Positions 33,401-42,650 of a stretch of 64,000 nucleotides of DNA are shown piece by piece. This DNA comes from Progne subis subis (Eukaryota; Chordata; Aves; Passeriformes; Hirundinidae), in contig JAKJHU010000181.1 in NCBI GenBank assembly GCA_022316685.1, forward strand, positions 835,194-899,193, read 5' to 3'. Under the pieces are notes generated by a model. That model was not told the DNA's origin, made no database searches, and saw only the letters and a program-made list of their open reading frames with translations. The translations under genes were made by a program, and so were the position numbers. Every line of letters starts with the position of its first letter. The stretch's first letter is position 1.

Positions 33401-35528
33401 CAGCAGGACCCTCCACCCCACCATGAGGCAAACAGCAGCAGATGAAGGATCTATGAGGAAAAAGCTCCTGGCCCAAACCCTCCTGACTCTGGGCTGCAAG
33501 AGCTGCAAGCTGTGAGCTCAGCCAGGGCTGCCCAGTGGACGAGAGGGCACAGCCTCCCAGGAGGGCACAGGGGAAGCTCTGCCCGGGCTGCACCGCTGCC
33601 ACAGCTTGTGACAAAACCACTCTGAGCTTTGTGTTCACTAGAAGCCCCCGAACACAGGCACCTCCAGCTCCTCAGGGGCTCTCAGCCCTCACCCTTAAAG
33701 CTGGTGCACCCAGTGCTCTGTGAGAGAGCCTATCCAGAGCACAGCCACAGCCACTCCCAAATCTCCCATCAGCATCCCCAGACCACGCTGTTCACCCAAA
33801 AACTGGCTCAGAGGAGCTGTAGTGCAAGGCACATCTCACTCTGGTCCAAGCAGGGCTCCTGCCTTCCCCATGCCCCCTGCTCCAGCTTGACTTGGGTCCC
33901 TCTCTTCATCTGGGCTTTGGCTTTGCTGGTGCACCTCCAGCCTTCCCCGCACCCTCCCAGCCCCACGAGTTCCCTTCCAGTCTGACGATACAGTGCTGAA
34001 GCCCAGAAGAGGATGCAGAAGCTGAGGAATGGCTGGAGCGAGCCAGGATTCCCTTCTTTTCTGGTTCTCCTCCATCACAATCTGAATGTAAACCGTGTCC
34101 AACGAGAAGCAGGCTACCATCAGCGATAAAATTAGCACAGGGGTAAAGCCAGGCTCACGGGCAGGACTGCTGCCTGCACGCAGCCTCCCGTGCTTCTCTC
34201 CCCTTGTTTGAAAATTAAACATCTTTTGTTCCATGCCCTAACCTTGCTCGCAGTTACTAGAGCAGGCTCCAGGGAAAGGCAGCAGGATGCTCCATTTTTG
34301 GCTCCATTTCTTTTCCTCCTGTTATTGGCACGAGATTGCTGCGCACACAAGTTCAGTGGGATACATTTCATCACAGTCCACTGCTCCTCATCGGCCTGGC
34401 TTTTGCATTTCTTTTCTGTTTATCTTTTCCCCAGGAAGTTCACGGAAAATATGCATCTCGTGATGAAGGTCCCTCAGCTGGGCTGGACCATTTTCAAGCA
34501 CAGCATCAGCCCGGCGTAAAAGCCAGAGGGCTGTTGTTATTATGGGCAGGTTAGAAAATATTGAGGCTTTTTTTATTATTATTTTTTAATCTCCTTGTTT
34601 AACTAGAAATCCTCCTCCTCCCAAAATGTAACCCAGGGCTGGTGATTGGCTGGTACCAGTGGCTCACGACCTCCTTGTGCAAAGAGTAAAAGGCCTAGGC
34701 GCTGCTCAGGAGGGCACAGAGACCCCAGCCCCAAGGACAGGCACACCCAGGGCACGGTGTTGGGGCTGCCCAGCCGGCTCTGTGCCCAGTCCCCTCTGCA
34801 TCTCCCAGCTCCCAAGCTGTCTGCGCTGTGCCCACAGCCCTGCCCTGTCCCCACAGCTGCAGGAGATGAAAGATGGGAGCAGAGGGACGTGGAGCAGCCC
34901 TGCCCCAGCTGTGCACCACGCTGGCACAGCCATGCATCCATCCCAGAGCCCAGGAGAGGCACCAGCCCCCCTGCCCAAGGAAGCCCAGCCCCACACAGAG
35001 GGGGAGCTGGGAAAACAGAGGAAGGGGCTGCTCTGAGCTCCTGGGAAGGGAATTCTTCCTGTGCAGAGACCCCCGCGCTGCCGCCCTGGCATTCCGGGAA
35101 TGGAACAGGACACGCTGCACCCTGGCTGCGACTCCCTGTGAATAATCCAGCACAGGAGGGCTGGCTCAGCAGCAGCCTCCTCCTCCTCCTCCTCCTCCTT
35201 AGCCCTACTCCGCTCGCCCCATTTAGAGCCAGTGCACAAATTAATGGAGCACTAATCAGCTGGGGAGGAGATATTAATAGTTGTGTGTGTGTTCCCAACT
35301 CCCACCCTCCCTCTCCTCCTCCACCTGCCTCGGTGCTCGGGGGGATGGGGGTACCTGGAAGAGCTCGGAGTCGTCGGTGCTGTACTGGCTGGAGTCAGTC
35401 TCCGAGTGCTCCCCGCCCCACTGCAGCTCGCTGAAGCAGCTGGCAGAGTCCAGGTCCCCGGCGTCCAGCTGGGACAGATCGATCTCAGGGAAGTCGGAGT
35501 AGAGGTGCTCCTCGCCAGACACCTCATA
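23786..35528 (-). CDS. PPARGC1B: PPARGC1B, PGC-1 beta coactivator, exons 2-12 (gene span, exon 1 absent)
   Basis: Eleven exons with consensus splice sites give about 961 residues, against about 1023 for the full human protein. PGC-1 beta is a nuclear coactivator that docks on nuclear receptors and ERR/NRF factors to drive mitochondrial and lipid-metabolism genes. Seen here are an acidic N terminus ([13 protein letters not shown]), LKKLLL and LKELLA receptor-binding motifs, a SKRLNPELG segment, SPRCL-like [21 protein letters not shown], the DHDY HCF-1 motif, a Glu run, and an RRM with VYIRNL and KYGFITYRY. The end is [16 protein letters not shown]. Exon sizes and phases fit the PGC-1 family. 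Three +1 frameshifts (exon 3 once, exon 5 twice) interrupt it; exon phases agree only if one base is removed at each, so an assembly error is the likeliest cause. Confidence 0.97.
25440..25594 (-). CDS. PPARGC1B: PPARGC1B exon 11: second half of the RRM
   Basis: Encodes [19 protein letters not shown] (RNP1 core) to FFWTRYADL, 155 bp, acceptor TTTGCTCAG, donor GTGAGG. Ends one base into the next codon. Confidence 0.97.
25848..25969 (-). CDS. PPARGC1B: PPARGC1B exon 10: first half of the RRM
   Basis: [20 protein letters not shown] (RNP2 in VYIRNL) to VLSRTN plus two bases, 122 bp. [13 protein letters not shown] is the diagnostic PGC-1 segment. Acceptor GGCAG, donor GTGAGC. Confidence 0.97.
26272..26302. 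repeat. (TGTGAG)n-type microsatellite
   Basis: GTGTGTGAGTGAGTGTGTGAG repeats in an intron of PPARGC1B. Confidence 0.85.
26716..26791 (-). CDS. PPARGC1B: PPARGC1B exon 9: basic segment before the RRM
   Basis: [20 protein letters not shown] to REKAI, 76 bp. KKRREKAI matches the family sequence just before the RRM. Acceptor CCCTTGCAG, donor GTAAGT, exit phase 0. Confidence 0.93.
27248..28019 (-). CDS. PPARGC1B: PPARGC1B exon 8: HCF-binding motif, acidic tract, SR-like patch
   Basis: Begins [20 protein letters not shown] and continues with [13 protein letters not shown] (DHDY HCF motif), [14 protein letters not shown], and [19 protein letters not shown] followed by about 17 consecutive Glu, then [19 protein letters not shown]. 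The exon is 772 bp with no frame break; entry phase 1 and exit phase 2 agree with its neighbours. The Ser/Arg patch is short, as expected for PGC-1 beta compared with PGC-1 alpha. Confidence 0.97.
28414..28478 (-). CDS. PPARGC1B: PPARGC1B exon 7, 65 bp
   Basis: [20 protein letters not shown] then A and one base of Gly, between CTTCTCCAG and GTAGGA. This is the strongly conserved segment upstream of GLTPPTTPP. Confidence 0.95.
28811..28847 (-). CDS. PPARGC1B: PPARGC1B exon 6: 37-bp micro-exon
   Basis: With one base from exon 5 it reads [12 protein letters not shown] plus two bases. It matches the family segment SPRCLML-LSQ. Acceptor CTGCCTTGCAG, donor GTAAGT. Confidence 0.9.
29305..30363 (-). 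CDS. PPARGC1B: PPARGC1B exon 5: large exon, two frameshifts
   Basis: Opens [20 protein letters not shown] and keeps this frame through [20 protein letters not shown]. It then shifts by one base near 30000-30004 (a G5/C5 run) into the frame with [20 protein letters not shown] (second LXXLL-type motif) and [13 protein letters not shown]. It shifts again around 29699-29735 into the frame with [20 protein letters not shown] and CALLEQT. The exon is 1059 bp; exit phase 1 requires removal of two bases, which agrees with two +1 events. The donor is GTGAGG. The three pieces follow the family order, so the gene content is intact and only the frame is broken. Confidence 0.92.
31022..31132 (-). CDS. PPARGC1B: PPARGC1B exon 4: first LXXLL cassette, 111 bp
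   Basis: [20 protein letters not shown] to RPARPCTK, 37 codons, between CTTTGCAG and GTACTG. LKKLL is the first nuclear-receptor box. Both boundaries are phase 0, so skipping it keeps the frame. Confidence 0.93.
32547..32951 (-). other. Open frame continuing from exon 3 into intron 3
   Basis: In the frame of CDELSL the reading frame stays open past the donor for about 134 codons ([20 protein letters not shown] onward). The first 180 bp are AT-rich and unlike the flanking GC-rich intron. It would be translated only if the intron were retained. Confidence 0.3.
32952..33165 (-). CDS. PPARGC1B: PPARGC1B exon 3: activation domain, one frameshift
   Basis: [20 protein letters not shown] to [12 protein letters not shown] is in one frame; the exon end, [19 protein letters not shown], is in the frame one base on. 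The break lies in a run of G/C homopolymers at about 32985-33020. The exon is 214 bp, one more than the phase 0/0 length. Acceptor CCTTTCAG, donor GTAAGA. It corresponds to the conserved [15 protein letters not shown] activation segment. Confidence 0.93.
35178..35200. repeat. (CTC)n microsatellite
   Basis: Eight CTC repeats in intron 2 of PPARGC1B. Confidence 0.85.
35355..35528 (-). CDS. PPARGC1B: PPARGC1B exon 2: N-terminal acidic domain
   Basis: [20 protein letters not shown] to [12 protein letters not shown], 58 codons, between CCCGTGTGCAG and [26 protein letters not shown] is the family N-terminal signature. Entry phase is 0. The short exon 1, carrying the start codon and DEELSSFF-like sequence in relatives, was not recognised in the window. 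Confidence 0.96.
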
Positions 35529-35591
35529 CTGCACACGGGAAAGGAGAAAGACACGGGCTGAGCATGCAGGTGCAGGCAGAAAAGGCAGCAG

Positions 35592-36035
35592 GTCCCCCCA
35601 TGGGGACAGCAATCCCAGCCCCAGTGCTCTGCGGGCACAGCGACCCCAGCCCCGGTGCTCCATGGGCACAGCGACCCCAGCCCCGGTGCTCCATGGGCAC
35701 AGCGATCCCAGCCCCGGTGCTCCGTGGGCAGTGATCCCAGCCCTGGTGCTCTGCGGGCACAGCGATCCCAGCCCCGGTGCTCCCAGCCCCGGTGCTCCCA
35801 GCCCCGGTGCTCCATGGGCACAGCGACCCCAGCCCCGGTGCTCCATGGGCACAGCGACCCCAGCCCCGGTGCTCCATGGGCACAGCGATCCCAGCCCCCG
35901 TGCTCCATGGGCACAGCGATCCCAGCCCCCGTGCTCCATGGGCACAGCGATCCCAGCCCCCGTGCTCCGTGGGCAGTGATCCCAGCCCTGGTGCTCTGCG
36001 GGCACAGCAATCCCAGCCCCGGTGCTCCCAGCCCC
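35592..36035. repeat. 31-bp minisatellite near PPARGC1B exon 2
   Basis: About 14 copies of a 31-bp unit containing 'cccagccccggtgctccatg' and 'ggcacagcgatc'. Copies vary (gtgctccgtgggcagtgatcc, ggtgctctgcgggcac). It starts about 60 bp upstream of the exon 2 acceptor on the gene strand. Because 31 is not a multiple of three, open frames appear in several registers on both strands; none is coding. Confidence 0.95.
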
Positions 36036-39000
36036 TCCGGGAGCAGTGACATGGCACTGGCAGGGTGTGGAGGGCACTTTTTCACCCAATGGATCTGCAC
36101 AGCCTGGCACTGCTCACTGTGAGCAGACCCACAGCTGCCCACCAAACCCCCTCTGGTGTCCAGCTGTGGCAGAGGATGGAGCAGCAGGACCTGCAGAGAC
36201 ATGGTCAGGGCACAGCACAGCCAACCCCGGGGCTCTTTGGGGCAATTCCTGCCCTTGGGGCCCTAAAGGTGACACCCAGCTAATATCCAGGTGGCCTGGG
36301 GATCAGCACAAGGGACCCGGGAGGGCAGCACACAGGGCCAGCCTCACAGCTGGTGCTCACCCTGTCCCCAGGACACGGCTCAGGACATCCCAAAGGCGCC
36401 CCAGACCCTGCTCCCTGCAGGATGAGAAGAGCAGCACGGAAATGAGTGGATGTCTGAGAGCACACAGGGCGATGTGAGCTGCAGGAACTGAGTTAAAAAT
36501 CTCCATTTAACCACAGAAAGGAGCTGGCACCTGCCCCAGCTTCCAGCCACGAGACCCCACGGCTGCAGCCAGCACCCGAGGGAGCCGGGGCTGGCACCAG
36601 CACCTGCCGTCTGCCCCAGCATTTGGGCAGTGCCCTCGGTGTCCAGGTTAAAACACGGAGGGGAAAGGTCTGGTGCGACTCCTCCCAGCACTGGCTGCCC
36701 AAGGGGAGGTTTCTGGCAGGGAGGGAAGCTAGTTTATTTACAGAGCAAATGGATTTTGGAGCAGGCAAACATCTGAGCATGTGAGAGAGGCTGCAGGGGA
36801 GTGTGGGGGCCCCTCCTGCTGAAGCACCCTGGAAGGGTCTCCTCCGCCACTCAAAGGGAAGGAAAAAGCCATTTCAAACCCAGCTGCAGGAATGGAAAAG
36901 ACAGCTTTCCTCTCTTTTCTCCTCTCATTTTTTGTTTCTCAAATTGGGATAATCTGGGATTACTGAGTGTGTTGCCCCGGGCTGATGAGCCTGTCTGCCA
37001 CGCTCCCCACCACATTAGGACACTCCAAAGGACACTCCTGTGCACACACTCACTCCCATTTGGCATCTCTCACCTGCTTCCCACCCTGCCCAGTCCCAGG
37101 GGAGGTGGAAAACAGGGAGAGCACCTCGGAGGGCACAGCAAGGGCAGGGGAGAGTGTTTTCATGGGCTGGTGGTGAGCCGGTGCCATGCCCCAGCTGTGC
37201 CCAGGGGCTGCACTGGGGCTGGGGGATGCAGGGAGCTGCTGCTGCTGCTGCCCCAGGCAAAGCTCTGGGAGCTGCCCCGGCTCTGGGGGATGCTCTCCCA
37301 GCACCCCTCCTTCACCTTTTTGCTGGAGGGATGTGTATGGTAAATACCACAAGTGTGGTGCCACAAAGTGCATCGGGCAGCCCTGAGCGGCTCTGGCAGC
37401 TGAGACTCCTCACCGGACCCCTGGGGATGGGGATTTTCTAACCTGCCCTGCAAAACTCTTTGTTCCCAGGTGCCAGAGCAGGCACAGCAGGTCAGGAGTC
37501 CCCACTGCCAGCTCTGGGGGACGCAGATGCTGCCCTTCCCTTTGCTCCGTCCCCTCTGCTCTGGGATCAGATGTCCTTTGGCCTTTCAGATGTGCCCCTT
37601 ACCTGCTTTGGCTCGTCCCTGCCTTCCTGTCCCCGCTCTAGCTCCTGCTCCAGAAAAAGTCTTGTGACAATTCTGTCTCCCCCTTCTCCCCAAACCTTCC
37701 CATGGGAACACAGGCAAAGGCTTTTATTTTTAGCCAAGCCATACATACATCGATATACGTGTGTCTGTGTGTGCGTGTGTGCGTGCAATTAAGAATAGCA
37801 GAGCAGCCAAATTCTCCTGCTCCTTTTGATATGCCACAAGGGGAAAGATCCTGGTGCTGAGATCACAAGGAGCAGCTGACACCAGTGCTCGGGATGTCTT
37901 TTGATCAACTCCACAGATGTGACACGTCCCCGTTGGCAACAGGGCCGGGTAAAAATAAACTCCTGGGTAAAAAATAAGCTGCCCTCTCTGGGCACTGCGG
38001 GGCAGGACTGCCACGCTGGGGATGCTACCACAGGAATGCCCAAAACTCAGCTCTGTCTCCTCCTCCTCCTCCTGGAAAAACACGGGGACAGCCTTTCCTT
38101 ATTTGGGTCACCCACTGGCACCCGGATGGGCGCCCCAGGCCCCTCTGCTGGGCAGTGCCACTGACCCAGCACAGCCACCAAGGCTCCAGAGGGAACCCAT
38201 CGCTCCCAGTTCAGAACCCACAGCAGCCCTGAGAGCCCCTGGGGGTGGGGAAGGGCCCAGCTCCTGCCCAGCAGCCATGGGGAGGCTGCCCGTGGGCACG
38301 GGACCTCATCTGCTCCGACTCTCCCTTTTCCCACCCTTTGCACTTCCTGCTGCCTTGGGAGACGAGTGAACTTTTGTTCTAATTTTACTCGGGACTTCGT
38401 AGGAAGATCAGCCATGGGTTCTTGGTGTGCAGCCAGCGAACACCCATGGAGACATGCTCAGAAATTGGGAGGCATCCTCCAGCCCAGACACCTGGGCTGG
38501 GTGTGCCTGCAGCAAGGCAGAGAGACCAGAGAGCTGCTGGCAGTGTCTGTTGAGTCCCTGCTCCAGGGAGGAGAGCTCCTGCTGTCTCCTTGCTCAGCAT
38601 CCCTTGTCTCCTGGCAATGGAAGAGCTCCAGGGTGCTCTGGGGCTGCAAGCAGTGCTCTCACTCCCTGTCCCTTTGCAGTGTCCCCAGTCTGTCCTTCCC
38701 AGGCAGCAGGAGGAGCTGGCACAGGGGTTTGATCCATCTCCCTGCCGATTGTCAGGGTGCTCAATGCAGGTTGGTGTCTCTGGTGTCCCCAGAAGCTCTG
38801 GGGACACGTCCTGGGCTGAAGCCACATCCAGGGATGTCCCAGCTCAGCGCTGGCTCCTGACACCCTGGGGACAGCAGGTGGGACACGTCCGCTTTCAGTT
38901 CTTCTGGTTTTGGAGCAGTGTGGACTCTGGCACGTGAGGTCTTTTCTCTGAAGAGACACAAGACTCCTCCCTGAACCCAGCTCTAACTCAAACACTGGAT

Positions 39001-39990
39001 TAACCAGACAGGAAATGTTTTCCTCTTCTTCAGTGTCAACTTAGGCTCCCCAAACTCAGCTGCCAGTGCAGTCAGCAGGACTGGAGAGGCCTGGCTGGGG
39101 TCAGGCTGCTGGCTCCTGGGGACAGCTCTATCCACGACCCCAGGGAGAGCAGGAACAGCCCTGCTGCCAGGGAATAGCAGCCTGAACCAGGGCAGGGGCT
39201 CGGCTCTCTGTCCGCTCTGCTTCGCTGGCTCAGCGAGCTGGGCACAGCGCAGTGACCGTGACACAGAGACCTGCAGGTGCTCTCCTCTGTCTCCCTCCAA
39301 CAAAAGCACTGCTAGGAATTACCCTTATCTGCAGAACCCCTGGGTCCAACCCCTTGAAGTCACGGCCAAGAATTTTGGCGTGGGCTGCGGGGTGAGGGCA
39401 CACGCGGGGCTGGCGCTCAGTCAGCTGCACAGGAGCAGCCTCTGAAGGGCCGGCGTTGGCAGCACCTTCCAGGAGCCTCATCCTGCTCTGCCATGGCCCT
39501 GCCACTCACGTGCCACCCCGCTGCATGGAAAAAAGGAAGGGAAGAGGCAGCACCTCGGCGGGGCCAAAGGGAACAGCCGGGAACAGGCAGCTCCTCGCTG
39601 GGGAGCAAATGGTGACTCAGCTCCTCCTGCACGGCCAGAGCCTTCCCCCGGCATTAAGGGATAAATATACATCACACGTGCTGCAGGCGCTGCCCCGAAT
39701 CAGCCAGCGGCGTTCAGGCTGGCACCCAAAGCAGCAGAGGGCGAGAAATGCCGAGAACACCGAGTGCTGCTCCCATGGCCCCACGGGCAGCTTCTCCCTC
39801 CTCATCCTCATCCTCACCCGGGCGTGACTCGAGAAAGGAAGGAAAATCCTTGGGCAGGGGTTTGCAGAGTTGTCTGGGCTTATCAGGGAAATCCGTAATC
39901 AGACACTGCCTCAAACGGGGATTACAGCCCTGCAGGGAGATTGTGGGGCTGCTCCGACGTGGGATCTCACTGGGGAGGTGCTGCTGGGCT
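36036..39990. other. Non-coding region, probable PPARGC1B intron 1 or upstream
   Basis: Unique sequence with a (TG)n/(CG) microsatellite at about 37755-37788. I see no conserved exon on either strand and no miR-378-like hairpin. Confidence 0.5.
37755..37788. repeat. (TG)n microsatellite
   Basis: GTGTGTCTGTGTGTGCGTGTG-type repeat. Confidence 0.9.
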
Positions 39991-40465
39991 GGTGACACGG
40001 GCTGGTGTGACACTGGTGTGACACTGGTGTGACACTGGGCTGGTGTGACACTGGTGTGACACTGACTGGTGTGACACAGGCTGGTGTGACATTGGCTGGT
40101 TTGACACTGACCGGTGTGGACACTGGGCTGGTGTAGGACTGGCTGGTGTGACACTGGTGTGACACTGACTGGTGTGACACCAGCTGATGTGACACTGGGC
40201 TGATGTGACACTGGGCTGGCTGGTGTGACACTGAGCTGGTGTGACACTGGGCTGGTGTGACACTGACTGGCTGTGACACTGGGCTGCTGTGACACTGGCT
40301 CTGGTGTGACCTGGCTGGTGTGACACTGGGCTGGTGTGACACTGAGCTGGTGTGACACTGGGCTGGTGTGACACTGGGCTGCTGGTGTGACACTGACTGG
40401 TGTGACACTGACTGGTGTGACACTGGGCTGCTGTGACACTGGGCTGGCTGGTGTGACACTGGGCA
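39990..40465. repeat. 14-18 bp minisatellite rich in GGTGTGACACTG
   Basis: More than 25 imperfect copies of 'gctggtgtgacactgg' and shorter variants. The array is present in inverted form at the right end of the window, up to 64000. Long minus-strand open frames here (runs of CHTSQ and SVTPA) are repeat artefacts. Confidence 0.95.
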
Positions 40466-41359
40466 CAGCCACTCACCCCTTTCAGGATGCCTGCAGACCC
40501 CCAGCACCCTCCTGAGCTGCCCCAGAAGCAGAGCGAGGAGGCTTTGGGGACGTGACCACACTGGGACCAAACCCAGGGTGAACCCTGCTGTCCCCACAGC
40601 TCCCAGCCAGGGGACACGGTCCCCCTGATGGCCAGGTGCTGCCAGCCCTCATCATCCCCCAGGATGTGCCAGCTCCCTCCCAGCCAGAGGGATGAGGATG
40701 TGTGGGGTCGCAGCCTACAGCACCAGGGAGGAGGGCAGAGGTGGAATGGGAGGAGAGAGCTATAAATAAGTGTAAACAGCAAGAAGGCACCTGGCCAGAG
40801 CTGTGAAGGTCACCAGAGCGTGTGCCAGCAGATAAGCAACCCCCCTCCCCAGTGGCATTTGACAAAATGTCACTGTGATTGAGGAGAGGTGGTGTCGGGT
40901 CACCCCTCGACACCCCGGTATTTATAGCCTGAGAGCCCCCACAGCGAAGGGCGAGGGGTCCCTGGGGGTGAGGGGACCCTGCCTGCACACACAGTGAGCA
41001 CAGGCACGGCAGGTCCCTCATCCCCTCCCAGGTTTGGGGGACAGGCACACAGGAACCTCCCAGGCTCCCCGGAGCAGGAGGCACCTCGCTGTCCTGCCAG
41101 GAGTTTTTGCCCTCTGCCCCCTGTTAATTTTTAATTACCTTTTTTTAAACTTCTACTGATCCGTCCAATGATTCGGCCCAGCCAGCGAGAGGCAAAACCT
41201 CGTTTAAAGCCCAGACTAAGCAAACTGAGCAGCTCTTTCTTCCTCCTGAGCTACTCCAGCCTCTGCTGGTGCCTCTGGATGCAGCACGTGCGAGCTGCTG
41301 GGCCCCACGCCGGCACGCTGTGCCAACACAGCCTGGCCTCAGAGGCTGGGCTCAAAGGT

Positions 41360-41415
41360 TGCACCTGATGACCTTAGAAGTCTTTTCCAACCAAAATGAT
41401 TCCGTGATTCCCTGG
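41360..41415 (+). mobile_element. Short CR1 3' end (left arm copy)
   Basis: 'gatgaccttagaagtctttt' and 'ccaaccaaaatgattccgtg' match an avian CR1 3' terminus. The same fragment is at about 62630-62690 in the right arm. Confidence 0.7.
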
Positions 41416-42494
41416 AGCAGCCGCCCTCCCAACACAGCCTGAGATGTGCTGAGTGGGAAAAGGGGTGCTGAGTGGGAAAAGGGGGTGCCCAGTGCCAGGC
41501 TCTGAGCCCCAGCCCCAGCCTGAGCACGGTCTCACTCGCTGACTTTTGTCTTACATTGGAAGGGTAATTAAGATCAACCATGAGATGCCAGTAATGGGGA
41601 AATATTAAACATTAACCACAAACAATAAACATGAACTTGCCAGGATAAGTTTGATACGGAGGAAGGATGGAAGAAATTGCCCTGAACTGTCCTTGAGTCA
41701 CAGGATAAGAAGAGGAGCCTGAGATACTGGTAATAATGCCCTGGCTAAACAACATTCTGCTGGAACCTTCAACAAAGGTGTGTCAGGTTTAGGAAGAAGG
41801 GCAGTAGCAAAGTATATCACAGGTTACAGAGCTGAGTGTTCACACCACGCTCAGCTCATTTATCCAGGCTCCAAATTACAGAGTCCACTTGGTCCCGCCT
41901 GAGCTCCCCCAGGGAGCCCCTGCAGCCCCCACAGACCCTAAAGCCCCCTCCCAGTGCTGCCAGGCACAGAGCAAGGGCAGGTGGTGCCCCATGCAAGGAG
42001 CAGACACGGCAGGAACAGGCTGTTCCCAAGGAGCCACCTCCTCTCTCAACACCTCCTCATGGAAACCCCTGCCTGGTGTGCTGTGCTCTGCCAGGCAGTG
42101 CCAGCACATGTGGGCACCCACAGCATGCTCGGGACTGTGCCTGCCCGAGCGTGACAGCCTCATCCTGCACCCCTGGGGACAGACAGCAGCACCCCCGGCA
42201 ACCCAGCTGCCAGCCTGGCCAACGCCATCCACCTCCAGCACCCCCAATGCATGGTGCCAGGCTGCTGCCAGCCCTGTCCCTGTCACCAGCTCCCTGTCAC
42301 CGCTCCATGGCACAGCCAGGCAGGGCACAGCCCCGGCTGAACGCTGGTGGGGTTTTCTAGGAAATTCCTTCTTATCTCCCTCAAACCAATGGCAGGACCA
42401 ACGGACAGCAGCTGGCACGTGCTGAGCAGGCACAAAGCACAGTGGGCACTGAAATGTCCCAACGGCTCCGAGCTCTCCATGTGACTCCTGGCCA

Positions 42495-42607
42495 TGGGGA
42501 AGGAGCAGGAGCAGGAGCAGGGGAAGGGGAAGGGGAAGGGGAAGGGGAAGGGGAAGGGGAAGGGGAAGGGGAAGGGGAAGGGAAGGAACTGGAGCAGGGG
42601 AAGAGCT

Positions 42608-42645
<38 letters not shown>

Positions 42646-42650
42646 GAGGG
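42495..42650. repeat. (GGGGAA)n and (GGAGCA)n repeats (left arm)
   Basis: About ten GGGGAA copies are flanked by GGAGCA copies, strongly purine-biased. The mirror copy is at 61378-61530 with a different copy number. Its G-runs could form G-quadruplexes. Confidence 0.95.

Noticed and set aside
35252..36202. Open frames of up to 316 codons on the minus strand
   Set aside because: They are produced by PPARGC1B exon 2 read together with the 31-bp minisatellite; the repeated [13 protein letters not shown] text is array translation.
39714..40782. Minus-strand open frames of 228-271 codons rich in CHTSQ and SVTPA
   Set aside because: Pure translation of the GTGTGACAC minisatellite.
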